Positions 1-9,180 of a DNA stretch of 58,725 bases are shown one piece after another. Source of the DNA: Clostridium sulfidigenes (GTDB lineage Bacteria; Bacillota; Clostridia; Clostridiales; Clostridiaceae); contig NZ_JPMD01000005.1 of assembly GCF_000732635.1 (NCBI RefSeq), forward strand, positions 1 through 58,725, given 5' to 3'. The position numbers were made by a program, and so were the translations under genes. A model generated the notes under the pieces. It made no database searches and was not told the origin of the DNA. It saw nothing but the letters and a program-made list of their open reading frames with translations. Positions within the stretch are counted from its first letter, which is position 1. Each line of letters starts with the position of its first letter.

Positions 1-136
1 TGATTATATTTAATTATATTTATACCCAAATACAATTAAATTTATTCCCAAAGGTATAAAACACAGATTTATAAAATATAAGGAGTAATATAGATCATTC
101 TTATATTTTATAATTTTACTTTAAGGAGGCCTGGAT

Positions 137-379
137 ATGGATTTTATAAAAAACAACTATAATACTCTGCTTATGGAATGGATAAGATTAAAAACAAAGC
201 AAGCATTTATTGAAAATTCCCAAGATGCAACTTTAGAAAAAATAGAGGAAGCACTGTTAAATTTAGATATTATTGATATTGAACTTATTAATATTTCAAA
301 GGATTACTATACTTTAAAATTTAAACATGGAGGCTTATCTAAAATTAAGCAATTTATTTCACAGCAAATAGAGGGCTAG
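137..379 (+). CDS. Small hypothetical protein, 80 aa
   Basis: A short soluble protein with no signal peptide, membrane segment or motif that I recognise. It is rich in Lys, Glu, Ile and Asn, with a probable helical first half and a beta-rich second half (residues about 45-70). The start is well supported: AAGGAGG lies 7 nt upstream of the ATG. It stands alone on the plus strand and shares a bidirectional terminator (475-518) with the convergent methyltransferase operon. Coding is likely; function is unknown. Confidence 0.7.
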   Translation: MDFIKNNYNTLLMEWIRLKTKQAFIENSQDATLEKIEEALLNLDIIDIELINISKDYYTLKFKHGGLSKIKQFISQQIEG

Positions 380-400
380 CAACTTAATAATTGAAACTCG

Positions 401-449
401 ACTCACTGCGTTCGCTGAGTAAGTGATTCACACCAAATCATAGATTTGG
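401..449. repeat. Pair of short palindromes after a gene
   Basis: Two adjacent hairpins: ACTCA..TGAGT at 401-420 and CCAAATC-ata-GATTTGG at 433-449. The second resembles TAAATC-aaa-GATTTA followed by the same TTCTC near 24,030-24,055. The arrangement suggests a short dispersed palindromic element of clostridial intergenic DNA, but only two partial copies are visible. Confidence 0.35.
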
Positions 450-474
450 GTTCTCTACTTAAATGAGAATAAAA

Positions 475-518
475 AATATATGAATTACCTATGCTTTTCC
501 AAAGGTAATTCATATATT
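475..518. terminator. Bidirectional intrinsic terminator
   Basis: A perfect 15-bp stem (475-489 with 504-518) is flanked by an A-run on the left and a T-run on the right. It can end both the small plus-strand gene and the minus-strand methyltransferase operon. Confidence 0.85.
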
Positions 519-579
519 TTTATTTTATGACCTATGTTCTATGCCATATGCCTTTTATTTATATGTTTTATAAAATCTA

Positions 580-2376
580 TTATTTATCTCCAAATATAAG
601 ACACTGTGAAAATAATTTTTCATATCCCTCTGAGGCTCCAAGTTCCATGTACTCCATTTCACCTGCTAAATCTTCAATTTCTTTCTTAACTTTAACAGAC
701 ATAAGTGCCATATATGCTCCAGTTTTAGAAGAATTCCCTATATATACTAGTTTATCCTTTACCTCTTTTGGCAAAATCCCTGTACCTACAAGGCTATCTG
801 CTGGTAGGTGAGCGCCAAATTGTCCAGCTATCATCACCTTATCTAATTCGCCCATATCAATCTTAGCCTGTTTTAACAAGGCATAAAATCCTGAAAGCAG
901 AGCTCCTTTTGCTAATTGTACCTGACGAACATCCCCTTGAGTTATTAGTAGCTGTTCTGGAGTACTTTTTAAAATAAATTCTCTTTTATTCCCATTTAAT
1001 TGTATCATCTTATATCGATAATCAGATCCCTCTAGTTGTTCTTTTTTTATAAATGCTCCATTGTTTTTTACAATTCCTGTTCTTAGAAGCTCTTTCACTG
1101 CTGCTAGTATCCCACTTCCACATATCCCTATAGGGTCTTCCTCTCCTATAACCTTAAGATCTACTCCTTTTTCAGTGATTTCCACATCTTCAACAGCGCC
1201 CTCTGCTGCTCTCATCCCTGAACTTATATTCATTCCTTCTAATGCTGGCCCTGCTGCACAGGAACAGGAAAGTAATCTTCCACCCTTAGATAAAACTATC
1301 TCTCCATTGGTTCCAATATCTATAAATAGTATATTTTCCTCAGCTTTATGTAATTCACAAACATAGGCACCTGCCACTATATCAGCTCCAATGTAAGAGG
1401 ATACAGAAGGAAGGCAATATACTCTTGCACACTTAGCAGCCTTTATACCAAGGTCACTTGCTGATATGTTTTTTGCCTTTGTAAATACAGGAGCGTAGGG
1501 AGATTTTCCAATTGATGTTGCATCAACACCTAAAAGAAAATGCATCATGGTACAGTTTGCAGCAATAGAAATTTCATAAATATTTTCTTTCTTTACTTTT
1601 CCCTCACTACATAACTCTTCAACCATTTCATTAATAGCCTCTACAATAGTTTTCTGTAACTCTTCTTTTGAACCCTCTGGATGTTCTAATTCATAGGTTA
1701 TTCTAGTTAAAACATCTAGCCCAAACTTCTTTTGGGGATTAATTCTTGAAGCTGTAGCCAAATCCTCACCATTGTTCATATCAATTAATGCTGCAACCAC
1801 CGTTGTAGTTCCGATATCAATGGCAACACCATAAAGAAACTCAGTAGTATCCCCTGCTTCAAGGGCAATTAACTCGCTGTCATTAAATACTCCAGTTACA
1901 GTTCCATAGCTGCTTTCATAGTCCCTTAGTAGCTTCCAGTTGACCTTTTTAGATCCAAGGGCCTCACATAAAGAATCTTCAAAAGGACTTTGGGTTTCTA
2001 AAGTAGGCATTTTTATTTCAAAGATTTTTTTAGAAATTGTAGGATTAAACTCAAATTCAGGTACATACCCAGTAGTAAGTATTTTATGCTTTCTTTCCTT
2101 TTGCAGAATTTCAATTGTAATATCTTCTTTTGGTACTACCAAGCAGGAAAGTCTTATGTCTGCGTTTATTTCATCTTCTTTCAATAGCTTTCTTTCCGTT
2201 GGCGAAAGTGGCGGAAGATTTCCTTCCAACACCCTGACCTTACATTTCCCACAAGAACCATTTCCATTACAAGGATTATCTACAAAAATATCATTTTCTA
2301 ATAATAGCTGTAGTAAGTTTTTCTTTGGAACATACTCAAAGTCCTTACCTAACTGTTTAATAAAAATCTTAGGCAT
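580..2376 (-). CDS. Corrinoid activation protein, RACo-type (2Fe-2S ferredoxin + ASKHA ATPase)
   Basis: Reductively reactivates Co(II) corrinoid on a methyl-carrier protein at the cost of ATP. Residues 1-80 form a plant-type 2Fe-2S ferredoxin with Cys36, Cys42, Cys45 and Cys78 (CNGNGSCGKC, then LSC). The large C-terminal part is the ASKHA-type ATPase of the DUF4445/RACo family, with AIDIGTTT near residue 187 and a second phosphate motif FIDIGTNGE near 350. At 598 aa it has the usual family length. It is the last gene of the operon, 3 nt after the preceding methyltransferase, with its Shine-Dalgarno sequence inside that gene. The context implies that it reactivates the corrinoid protein encoded at 3415-4071. 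Confidence 0.92.
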   Translation of the reverse strand: MPKIFIKQLGKDFEYVPKKNLLQLLLENDIFVDNPCNGNGSCGKCKVRVLEGNLPPLSPTERKLLKEDEINADIRLSCLVVPKEDITIEILQKERKHKILTTGYVPEFEFNPTISKKIFEIKMPTLETQSPFEDSLCEALGSKKVNWKLLRDYESSYGTVTGVFNDSELIALEAGDTTEFLYGVAIDIGTTTVVAALIDMNNGEDLATASRINPQKKFGLDVLTRITYELEHPEGSKEELQKTIVEAINEMVEELCSEGKVKKENIYEISIAANCTMMHFLLGVDATSIGKSPYAPVFTKAKNISASDLGIKAAKCARVYCLPSVSSYIGADIVAGAYVCELHKAEENILFIDIGTNGEIVLSKGGRLLSCSCAAGPALEGMNISSGMRAAEGAVEDVEITEKGVDLKVIGEEDPIGICGSGILAAVKELLRTGIVKNNGAFIKKEQLEGSDYRYKMIQLNGNKREFILKSTPEQLLITQGDVRQVQLAKGALLSGFYALLKQAKIDMGELDKVMIAGQFGAHLPADSLVGTGILPKEVKDKLVYIGNSSKTGAYMALMSVKVKKEIEDLAGEMEYMELGASEGYEKLFSQCLIFGDK

Positions 2377-2379
2377 TTC

Positions 2380-3399
2380 TTATAGCATCTCCTTTTTTAA
2401 AGTCTCAAGGATTGCTTTAACATTTGTAAGAGGAGATTTCATTCCAAGTCCACAGGCAGGTGAAATTATGTTCACTCCATCTTTAACACATTTCTTAGTC
2501 AAATCTGAAACTTTCTTAGGCTCTCCAAATTCAATTGTATAGGTACTCACATTACCCATAAGTAATCTATCTCCTAAATTCTTTCGTGCCTCACTCATAC
2601 TAACAATAGAGTCAAAGCTTAGAACATCACTTTTTATTTTATTTACCTCTTTATATACATTTTTCATTTGGCCACATATGTGCACAATAGTTTTTCCCTG
2701 TACTTCTTGAATAGCATCCACTAGCTTATTAATATATTTCACAGCAAATTCTTCAAATAACTTTGGTCCTAAAATTTCACCAGTTCCACTAGGGTCAGAA
2801 ATAGCAATTATATCTGCCCCTGCTTCTATTTGCTTCTTTGCAAATAAAATTAATTGATTAGTAACATAATCAACATATTTGTGAGCTTCTTCATTGTTTT
2901 TTCTCAGCTGTTTATAAAATACTACAGGTTCCATAACAGAACTAGCAGTGCTTATTGGCCCTGTTAAATTCCCTATTATAGGAACATTACTTCCCTTTGC
3001 TTTTAATAACTTAATTGCATCAATAACTACTTTAGCTCTTCCCTGATTAAAGTTAATTTCATGGAGTTTCGTCCATTCCTTTACTGAATCTATTGCATAC
3101 TCCACAACATGAGGTTCATATATGTTTGACCCCATATTCACCGTTGCTCCAAACTCCTCAGATTCAATGGTCATACAAAAAGGAACTCCATAATTTTCAA
3201 AACAGCCCTTTTCATATACTGAAGTAGCTAAATCAGCCATAGTTTGCGCATTACTATGAGCCTTTGAAAAATCTATTCCAAGGTCTTCAATTACTTCTGT
3301 TGTAACCATGTTCATCATGCCACCAGGACAAATACATGGAACTCTATCAACCTGTTCTCTGTTGAAAACCATATTTAATCGTTCTCTTGGAGATATCAT
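2380..3399 (-). CDS. UroD-fold methyltransferase (MtaA/MtbA-like), 339 aa
   Basis: Member of the uroporphyrinogen decarboxylase superfamily that includes methylcobamide:CoM and corrinoid methyltransferases. The expected zinc ligands are visible: HIC near residue 235 and a later Cys in PACGLG near 318. The start MISPRERLNMVFNREQVDRVP is typical of the family, and a GAAGGATG ribosome site precedes it. It follows the corrinoid gene by 15 nt and directly precedes the activator. It probably either loads methyl groups onto the corrinoid protein or removes them from it. Which step, and which substrate or acceptor, cannot be told from sequence. Confidence 0.85.
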   Translation of the reverse strand: MISPRERLNMVFNREQVDRVPCICPGGMMNMVTTEVIEDLGIDFSKAHSNAQTMADLATSVYEKGCFENYGVPFCMTIESEEFGATVNMGSNIYEPHVVEYAIDSVKEWTKLHEINFNQGRAKVVIDAIKLLKAKGSNVPIIGNLTGPISTASSVMEPVVFYKQLRKNNEEAHKYVDYVTNQLILFAKKQIEAGADIIAISDPSGTGEILGPKLFEEFAVKYINKLVDAIQEVQGKTIVHICGQMKNVYKEVNKIKSDVLSFDSIVSMSEARKNLGDRLLMGNVSTYTIEFGEPKKVSDLTKKCVKDGVNIISPACGLGMKSPLTNVKAILETLKKEML

Positions 3400-3414
3400 A
3401 TTACATCCTTCTTT

Positions 3415-4071
3415 CTAAGCTATATTAAGCATTTTTTTTGCTAATTTTACTGCCTCCACAGCATTGGAACTGTACCCATCTGCACCAATGGTATCTGCAA
3501 ATTTTTGAGAAATTGGTCCTCCACCTATAAGAACTTTAACTTGATCTCTAATTCCTGCTTCTTTTAATAATTCAATAACTTTTCCCATTCCTGACATAGT
3601 TGTCGTCATTAAGGTTGACATGCATACAAAAGAAGCGTTAACTTCTTTAGCTTTGTCTACAAAACTTTTAAGTGAAACATCCCTTCCTAAATCAATCATT
3701 TCAAAACCAGCAGTTTCCATCATAATTTTTACTAGATTCTTTCCTATGTCATGGGTATCTCCCTCCACAACTCCAATAACTCCCTTTGGTTTGCTGTTTC
3801 CTTCTTCTTCTATAGGAAGATGAGGTCTTAATATTGATAGCCCTTCATACATTGCATCTGAGCATAGTAATACATCTGTTACGAAATATTCTTCCTCTTC
3901 ATATAATTGACTTGCACGATTCATACCATCTACAAGCCCTTCCATAATACCATCAAAGGCTTTATACTTTGCCTCTACATATTCCTCACAGGCTTCTATT
4001 ACCTCTTCTTCTTCCATCTCTAATACGCCATCGGATAATCTTTTTAATAATTGTTCTTTAGATGCTGTCAT
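3415..4071 (-). CDS. Methyltransferase cognate corrinoid protein, 218 aa
   Basis: Carries the methyl group on cobalt between the methyltransferases of this operon. Residues about 1-90 are the helical cap (B12-binding 2). Residues 95-218 are the Rossmann-like B12-binding domain with the base-off/His-on signature GDTHDIGKN, where His107 is the lower axial ligand. STLMTTTM and GGGPIS motifs line the nucleotide tail pocket. Length and motifs match MtaC/MtbC/MttC-type proteins. It is the only corrinoid carrier in the window, so all three UroD-like neighbours presumably share it. Confidence 0.93.
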   Translation of the reverse strand: MTASKEQLLKRLSDGVLEMEEEEVIEACEEYVEAKYKAFDGIMEGLVDGMNRASQLYEEEEYFVTDVLLCSDAMYEGLSILRPHLPIEEEGNSKPKGVIGVVEGDTHDIGKNLVKIMMETAGFEMIDLGRDVSLKSFVDKAKEVNASFVCMSTLMTTTMSGMGKVIELLKEAGIRDQVKVLIGGGPISQKFADTIGADGYSSNAVEAVKLAKKMLNIA

Positions 4072-4116
4072 TATTATTCCTCCATTTTAATTACAAAATT
4101 TTCTAAACATATATTT

Positions 4117-5187
4117 TTACATGAAATTTTTCGGATCTATTGGCCACTTTCCATATTTTCTTGCAGAGGCCATAAATTGATCAATATTCTCTAAAGGAAC
4201 ATTTCCTGAAAGGTCACAACCTGATGCTAAAATATAGCCACAAGGACTATCATAAGCCTTTTGCATGCAAGTTTTTACTGCAGAATCTACCTCCTGTGTA
4301 CTTCCTAATATTAGAACTTCTACTGGGTCTACATTACCTAGAATTGGAACTTTATCCCCTGCTACTTGTTTTGTGTAAGCTAAATCAACTCTATTATCTA
4401 TACTTAACATATCGCAACCCGACTTTACCATGTCCCCTACTATTGATGTTGTGTCTCCACAAATATGGTAACAAACTAAGCCCTTTCCCTCATGAATATC
4501 CTGCATTAAGTCTATAGTATAAGGTAATACAAATTCTAAATATTGTTTTCTATTAAGAATTGTTCCTGATGCAATTGGGTCACATAGCAATATAAGAACA
4601 CCTCGTTTTATAAATTCTCTACATATCATCTTTAATGCTTCTGTGCAAAACTTAACTAACTCATGTACTTTTTCCGGATTTTTTCTAGTTGCTCTTAAAA
4701 AATTTTCTGTTTTATAAATACTTGCTGCTGCAGTAAAAGGTCCAGATATTAAAACTCCTGTTGGAACCTCTTTTCCTAACTTATCAATTAATATTTCTGC
4801 AGCCTCAATATGTAATTGGAAAAGTTTATCATTTTTTAGTTCTAACTTTGACATATCAAGTTTATCTATATCATTTAAATCCTCTAAAACATAACTCATA
4901 ATTGCTGGTACAGATTCCTCTGGATCATTCATCTTACTCCCTAATGCAATACCTATCCCATGTAACCCATATTCAACCACTAATAAATCGTTTCCAAACC
5001 TTTCATAACAAGCTATCTGTGCTTTAGCTTCATTTAACGCACTACTTCTTTTCTCTTTGTGGGTCATTCCTAATGCTAGTCCAGACATAGAACAAGCTAC
5101 AGGCATTGCAAGTATTCTGTCCATAGGTTTTCCTGTCATGAAGGCATTTAACCTTTCAATTGGGGTCATTTTATCATCCTTGTGCAT
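4117..5187 (-). CDS. UroD-fold methyltransferase (MtaA/CmuA-like), 356 aa
   Basis: Second UroD-superfamily methyltransferase of the operon. The zinc-type motif YHICGDTTS lies near residue 238, with a later Cys in SGCDLSGNVP near 325. Motif TPIERLNAFMTGKPMDRI marks the family N-terminus. An upstream in-frame TTG (5193) is possible; I prefer the ATG at 5187, while an internal ATG (5169) with AAGGATGAT in front is a third option. It lies 45 nt upstream of the corrinoid gene. Its substrate or acceptor is unknown; a role as the substrate:corrinoid or the corrinoid:acceptor enzyme is equally possible. Confidence 0.85.
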   Translation of the reverse strand: MHKDDKMTPIERLNAFMTGKPMDRILAMPVACSMSGLALGMTHKEKRSSALNEAKAQIACYERFGNDLLVVEYGLHGIGIALGSKMNDPEESVPAIMSYVLEDLNDIDKLDMSKLELKNDKLFQLHIEAAEILIDKLGKEVPTGVLISGPFTAAASIYKTENFLRATRKNPEKVHELVKFCTEALKMICREFIKRGVLILLCDPIASGTILNRKQYLEFVLPYTIDLMQDIHEGKGLVCYHICGDTTSIVGDMVKSGCDMLSIDNRVDLAYTKQVAGDKVPILGNVDPVEVLILGSTQEVDSAVKTCMQKAYDSPCGYILASGCDLSGNVPLENIDQFMASARKYGKWPIDPKNFM

Positions 5188-5221
5188 ATACAACCATCTC
5201 CTTTTTTAAGGTGTTATTTAT

Positions 5222-6091
5222 TTATAGTAATTCAAGGGTTTTAATAACCCCATCTTTTAACTGAAAATCTTTATTTTTCATGCATGTTTGTCCAACAAAC
5301 TTTGCTAGTCCAATTGCCTTTATGAAGCCTTCTTCATAGTTTAAAGGTCCTCCTAAGGAAACATCCTTCCACACTGCTTTATCTGTTCCTAGTAATGAAA
5401 AAGTAGTTTTCGGACAAAGTACTATTATAATTTCTTCATTTATGATTTTATCCATTTTTTTTAATAAAGGATAAGTAAACATTTCCACTACTTGTTCTGC
5501 AAACTTAGGTCCAAGAATATTAACTCCCCCAGAAGAGTCTGCATAGCTAATGATGTTTACCCCTACTTTTTGTGCTTCTTCTATAAATTCAATTATTTCA
5601 TATTGAAGTTTATTAAAAATTTCCCTAATTAACTCTGGATTCTTTCTAAAGGTTTTGAAAACAACCCTTGGTTCAATTAAAACATTCATTATTGTAAATG
5701 GTCCCGAAACATTTAAAACCACATTTTCTCCTTGTTCTCTCAAAGACTTACAAGCTTTTAAAACTTCAGAAATTCTTCCCTTTGAAAAATCAATTTTAGG
5801 TAAATCCAACAGTTCTTCCGTAGTTGTGCAAATATACTCCTTGGCTCTTGGTCCTATATTCTCATCCCCAAGATTAACTTTTCCCCCTAGTGCCTCCCCT
5901 TCCACAGTATGACAGAAGGGTAGTGTACAAACATTGTCCTTATAGTATTTCTTAAGCTCCTTGGCAAGTGTCACCATACTATCCCAATTTTTATAAGCAT
6001 CAGGAAATTTCAAATTGGTTTTTTCAATAATTTCTTTACTGATTCCCTGTTCATTACCATATGTACATTTATAATCAATTATTTTTCCCAT
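5222..6091 (-). CDS. Divergent UroD-fold protein, 289 aa, zinc His missing
   Basis: Third UroD-like protein of the operon, shorter than its two neighbours. It keeps family segments such as PFCHTVEGEALGGKVN (near 60-75) and SGPFTIMNV, which resemble the same parts of the 2380-3399 product. Where the others have H-x-C it reads VLCPK, so the canonical zinc His is replaced while the Cys remains; a later Cys occurs near residue 270. It may be a substrate-specific or regulatory subunit, or an enzyme with altered metal binding. The start is supported by AGGGGGG upstream of the ATG. It lies 17 nt after the CobW-like gene. Confidence 0.75.
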   Translation of the reverse strand: MGKIIDYKCTYGNEQGISKEIIEKTNLKFPDAYKNWDSMVTLAKELKKYYKDNVCTLPFCHTVEGEALGGKVNLGDENIGPRAKEYICTTTEELLDLPKIDFSKGRISEVLKACKSLREQGENVVLNVSGPFTIMNVLIEPRVVFKTFRKNPELIREIFNKLQYEIIEFIEEAQKVGVNIISYADSSGGVNILGPKFAEQVVEMFTYPLLKKMDKIINEEIIIVLCPKTTFSLLGTDKAVWKDVSLGGPLNYEEGFIKAIGLAKFVGQTCMKNKDFQLKDGVIKTLELL

Positions 6092-6108
6092 GGTACCCCC
6101 CTAATTTA

Positions 6109-7020
6109 TTAATAAAAAATTCCTACTATTTTTTTCTTATCTAAGTTACTGCCAATTACAGTTACCTTTGTAGTTTTTACCGTTTCTAAATACTCCCAAT
6201 GATAATGGTGTGGGGTATAATCAAAGTAAACCAGTTTCTTTGTAGAAAGCTGAACAATTCCCTTAGCTCTTACAATAAAACCATACTCCTGTTGATTTAA
6301 AGAAAATAATATTTTATCTATTTCTTCCTCTGAAAAAGCCCTTAGCTTATCTATAGAAAAAGTTTGGAACATCTTATTAGCTGCCAGAAAGGCAGGTCTA
6401 TCCTTTAACTCAATCTCATAGGATTCCATACTGTTTATTGTTTCAACAATTTCTTCCCCTGATAAAGAAATCCATGGCTCTTTAAAAATTGTAGCCTTAG
6501 GATTAATTAAATTTATTTTTCCAATAATCTCTTCAATTTCACTATCCACTAGATTCTCAAAATGGCTTAAAAAAATCATCTGAGCATTTTCTATTTGATC
6601 TAAATAAAAACTTCCAAAGTTCTCACTGTAATCATTGAAGGAATCTACATCTACAATGGTGATAACATCCTTAATCTTTATATTTAGGGTTGAATTTGAT
6701 GAAACCCTATTACAAACCTTTAGTATATCTGATAAACTACCTACACCAGAAGGCTCAATAAATATATTATCTGGTTTATACTCTAAGACTAACTCCTCTA
6801 AGGCTTTATTAAAATTTTCTTTAACTGTACAACAAATACACCCAGAATAAATCTCTTTAATTGGAAGGCTATGCTGTATTAAATCCCCATCAATGCCAAT
6901 ATTGCCAAATTCATTTTCAATTAAAGCATTGCTTCCTTGTATATTTGGAATTACTTTATTTAAAAATGTTGTCTTTCCACACCCTAAAAATCCCGAAACA
7001 ATATTTATGTTAGTACCCAT
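6109..7020 (-). CDS. CobW/G3E-family P-loop GTPase, 303 aa
   Basis: G3E-type GTPase, the family of UreG/HypB/CobW metallochaperones. It shows Walker A GCGKTTFLNK near residues 13-22, the metal-binding CxCC motif (SGCICC, about residues 59-64), the D-x-x-G-type segment EPSGVGS near 92, and a C-terminal CobW_C-like domain ending in HYHWEYLE near 275. It is the first gene of the operon, with GGAGGGG before the ATG. In this setting it probably delivers a metal (zinc) or helps load corrinoid for the downstream methyltransferases; that role is inferred from position only. Confidence 0.85.
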   Translation of the reverse strand: MGTNINIVSGFLGCGKTTFLNKVIPNIQGSNALIENEFGNIGIDGDLIQHSLPIKEIYSGCICCTVKENFNKALEELVLEYKPDNIFIEPSGVGSLSDILKVCNRVSSNSTLNIKIKDVITIVDVDSFNDYSENFGSFYLDQIENAQMIFLSHFENLVDSEIEEIIGKINLINPKATIFKEPWISLSGEEIVETINSMESYEIELKDRPAFLAANKMFQTFSIDKLRAFSEEEIDKILFSLNQQEYGFIVRAKGIVQLSTKKLVYFDYTPHHYHWEYLETVKTTKVTVIGSNLDKKKIVGIFY

Positions 7021-7263
7021 AATTCCCCTCCATACATCAATACTCTTAATTATAGCTTTTACACTTAAGGCAGTCTAATTTGAATATTAAATAGAAAGTT
7101 GCCATTTAATTGAATTTACCTATACATTAAATTTCATTATATCTTCAGTTGCAACTTTAACATGATAATTAATTACATGGATTTCTTTGATATTTTGTAG
7201 TTACCCAGTACAAAATTAAAAATATGTTTACAAAAGAACAAGAAAAATTACACCATAAAAAGC

Positions 7264-7291
7264 CCCCTCTCAAACATAAGCCTGAGAGGGG
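7264..7291 (-). terminator. Terminator of the PAP2 gene
   Basis: A 9-bp GC-rich stem (CCCCTCTCA at 7264-7272 with its complement at 7283-7291), followed on the minus strand by CTTTTTATGG. It sits 20 nt past the stop codon of the PAP2 gene. Confidence 0.8.
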
Positions 7292-7311
7292 ACAATATCA
7301 CAACTTCATAG

Positions 7312-7998
7312 TTATTGCGCCATACCCTTTTCATCATCTTTCTTTTTATTTTTAATAAATCCCTTTAAGTAATTTTTATTGTAAAATAAGTATTCTATAA
7401 ACTTATAAACTGCCTCCACTAAAACTAACCCAGCTAACATATCTATAATTACATGTTGTTTTACAAATTGAGTTGAGATTATAATTAACCATCCAACTAT
7501 ATTAAATCCAATCTTATATTTTGTTGGCATATTTTTAAGCTTATTTATTCCCTTTAAAGCTGAAAAAGTTGCTGCTACATGAATACTAGGAAAACAATTA
7601 TAGGGGTTGTCCCTACCATAAATAAACTTTACAAAATTGCATAGAAAATCATCATGGATTATTATTGGCCTTGGAACATAGGTTTGAAAATTTAGATAAA
7701 TTATAAGACAAATACAATTAACTATATTTAAAGTCAAAAGTGAAATGAAATATCTTTCCTCATCACAATAACACATTATTATAAGTGAGATTATTAAATT
7801 TGGCATATACATCATATATGGAAGAATGAATACACTTACAAAAGGAATTAAATCATCTATATCTGTATATAAGGAATGTAATTTGGGATTTTGATAATTA
7901 TTTATAAAAAAATAGCATATACTACTTATTCCTATGGAAAATATCCATAAATATGGTTTTATAGTTTTCACATTATATTTTTCTAGTAACCATTTCAT
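7312..7998 (-). CDS. PAP2-superfamily membrane phosphatase, 228 aa
   Basis: Integral membrane protein with about six hydrophobic segments. The acid phosphatase signature is visible in order: PRP (in YVPRP, near residue 120), PSIHVAATF near 146, and QHVIIDMLAG near 190 with the second catalytic His. It probably dephosphorylates a lipid phosphate (phosphatidate or undecaprenyl-PP type) outside the membrane; the Aur1/Ipt1-like PAP2_3 branch is also possible. The chosen start is the second Met, because AAGGTGA is correctly spaced before it; the upstream ATG at 8013 has no ribosome site. Confidence 0.82.
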   Translation of the reverse strand: MKWLLEKYNVKTIKPYLWIFSIGISSICYFFINNYQNPKLHSLYTDIDDLIPFVSVFILPYMMYMPNLIISLIIMCYCDEERYFISLLTLNIVNCICLIIYLNFQTYVPRPIIIHDDFLCNFVKFIYGRDNPYNCFPSIHVAATFSALKGINKLKNMPTKYKIGFNIVGWLIIISTQFVKQHVIIDMLAGLVLVEAVYKFIEYLFYNKNYLKGFIKNKKKDDEKGMAQ

Positions 7999-8159
7999 AA
8001 ATTTCACCTTCATACGAGAATATTATATATTAATATTATATTATTTGTAATTTTTTATCTACGTTAACATTTATAATTAATCAAAAATTTAAATATAATT
8101 TTTTATATCTACTACACAAAGCTATTACTTTTTCGTATTTGATCACTCCCTAAAGGAAA

Positions 8160-8187
8160 AATCCCTCAAACCGTAGTCTGAGGGATT
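8160..8187 (-). terminator. Terminator of the methyltransferase gene
   Basis: AATCCCTCA / TGAGGGATT stem with loop AACCGTAGTC, followed on the minus strand by TTTTTCC. Two other terminators in the window (23,905 and 30,185) share the loop core GTAGTC or TAGTCC. Confidence 0.8.
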
Positions 8188-8199
8188 ATTAATATATTT

Positions 8200-8961
8200 C
8201 TATTTAATAGCAACAGCTTCAAAGGTAACAACTTGCTCAGAATTTGATGGATACTGACCAAATTTATAATCTGAAGAAATCACAATATTTTTAAATCCTA
8301 TACTTTCAAGTATTAGTCTGAACTCTTCTACACCATACCATCTCAATGGGAACCGTTCCAATTCAGTTTGTAAAAGTACCCCTTCACGCCACTTTTCATA
8401 TCTCCCATGTGAAATGGTATATTGATTTATATAGTCAACCTCTACAATTTTATTTTCTAATGTGATTATATCTCCATTAGAGCAGTCCCAAGTTTTTGTG
8501 GAAACTGTACCTGTTGAAATATCTGTTTGCAAAAATATATCAACAATTAATCTACCACCATCAGACAAATGCCTATAAAAGTTTTGTAATGCTTTTATTG
8601 AATCTTCTCTATTATGTAGTAGAAGGAAGGTTCCCGTTGGCACTATAATAGCATCATATTTTGTATCTTGTGAAAAAGACTCCATCTTACCTTCAAAAAG
8701 TTTAGGATTCAAACCTCTTTCTTTACAATTATGCTCACATATATTTAACATATCTTTTGAAATATCAAATGCATCCACATTCAATCCTTTTTCTAAAAGC
8801 GGAATTAATATACGCCCCGTTCCTGTTGCAGGTTCAAGAATAGGTCCTTTGCAAGACTCTAATCTATTCATGTAAAATTCTACATCTCCAAAAGAATGCC
8901 CTATAGGCTTATCCATATCATATACTTCTGAAGATAATCTACCATAATAACTTAACATCAT
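8200..8961 (-). CDS. Class I SAM-dependent methyltransferase, 253 aa
   Basis: Small-molecule-type methyltransferase of the Methyltransf_25/UbiE-like group. Motif I is EPATGTGRILIPLLEKG near residue 42. The acidic end of the next strand is DAFD near 62, and motif post-I/IV is YDAIIVPTGTF near 105. AAAGGTGATAA precedes the start. It is a single gene with its own terminator, so nothing in the context shows the acceptor substrate. Confidence 0.85.
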   Translation of the reverse strand: MMLSYYGRLSSEVYDMDKPIGHSFGDVEFYMNRLESCKGPILEPATGTGRILIPLLEKGLNVDAFDISKDMLNICEHNCKERGLNPKLFEGKMESFSQDTKYDAIIVPTGTFLLLHNREDSIKALQNFYRHLSDGGRLIVDIFLQTDISTGTVSTKTWDCSNGDIITLENKIVEVDYINQYTISHGRYEKWREGVLLQTELERFPLRWYGVEEFRLILESIGFKNIVISSDYKFGQYPSNSEQVVTFEAVAIK

Positions 8962-9180
8962 TTATCACCTTTCTTCCTTGATTTATCATAATTACTTATT
9001 TCGGGACATACTATACAATGCCATTGTACTAATAATATTTTCGATTCTTTCCTATAATTCAATGTCACCTCTAACTGCCCCGTTCTAACAAGTTAATTTT
9101 ATTATAACAACAACCTTAAAAGAAAACTGTTCCTGTTTTGCTAAGTATTTATAATAAAATATGATTTTAAGTGAATATTT

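Noticed and set aside
527..5912. Plus-strand open frames opposite the methyltransferase operon (527-811, 1061-1366, 1940-2542, 3620-3823, 4224-4517, 5655-5912)
   Set aside because: They lie antisense to strongly supported genes and have no ribosome sites or recognisable protein features.
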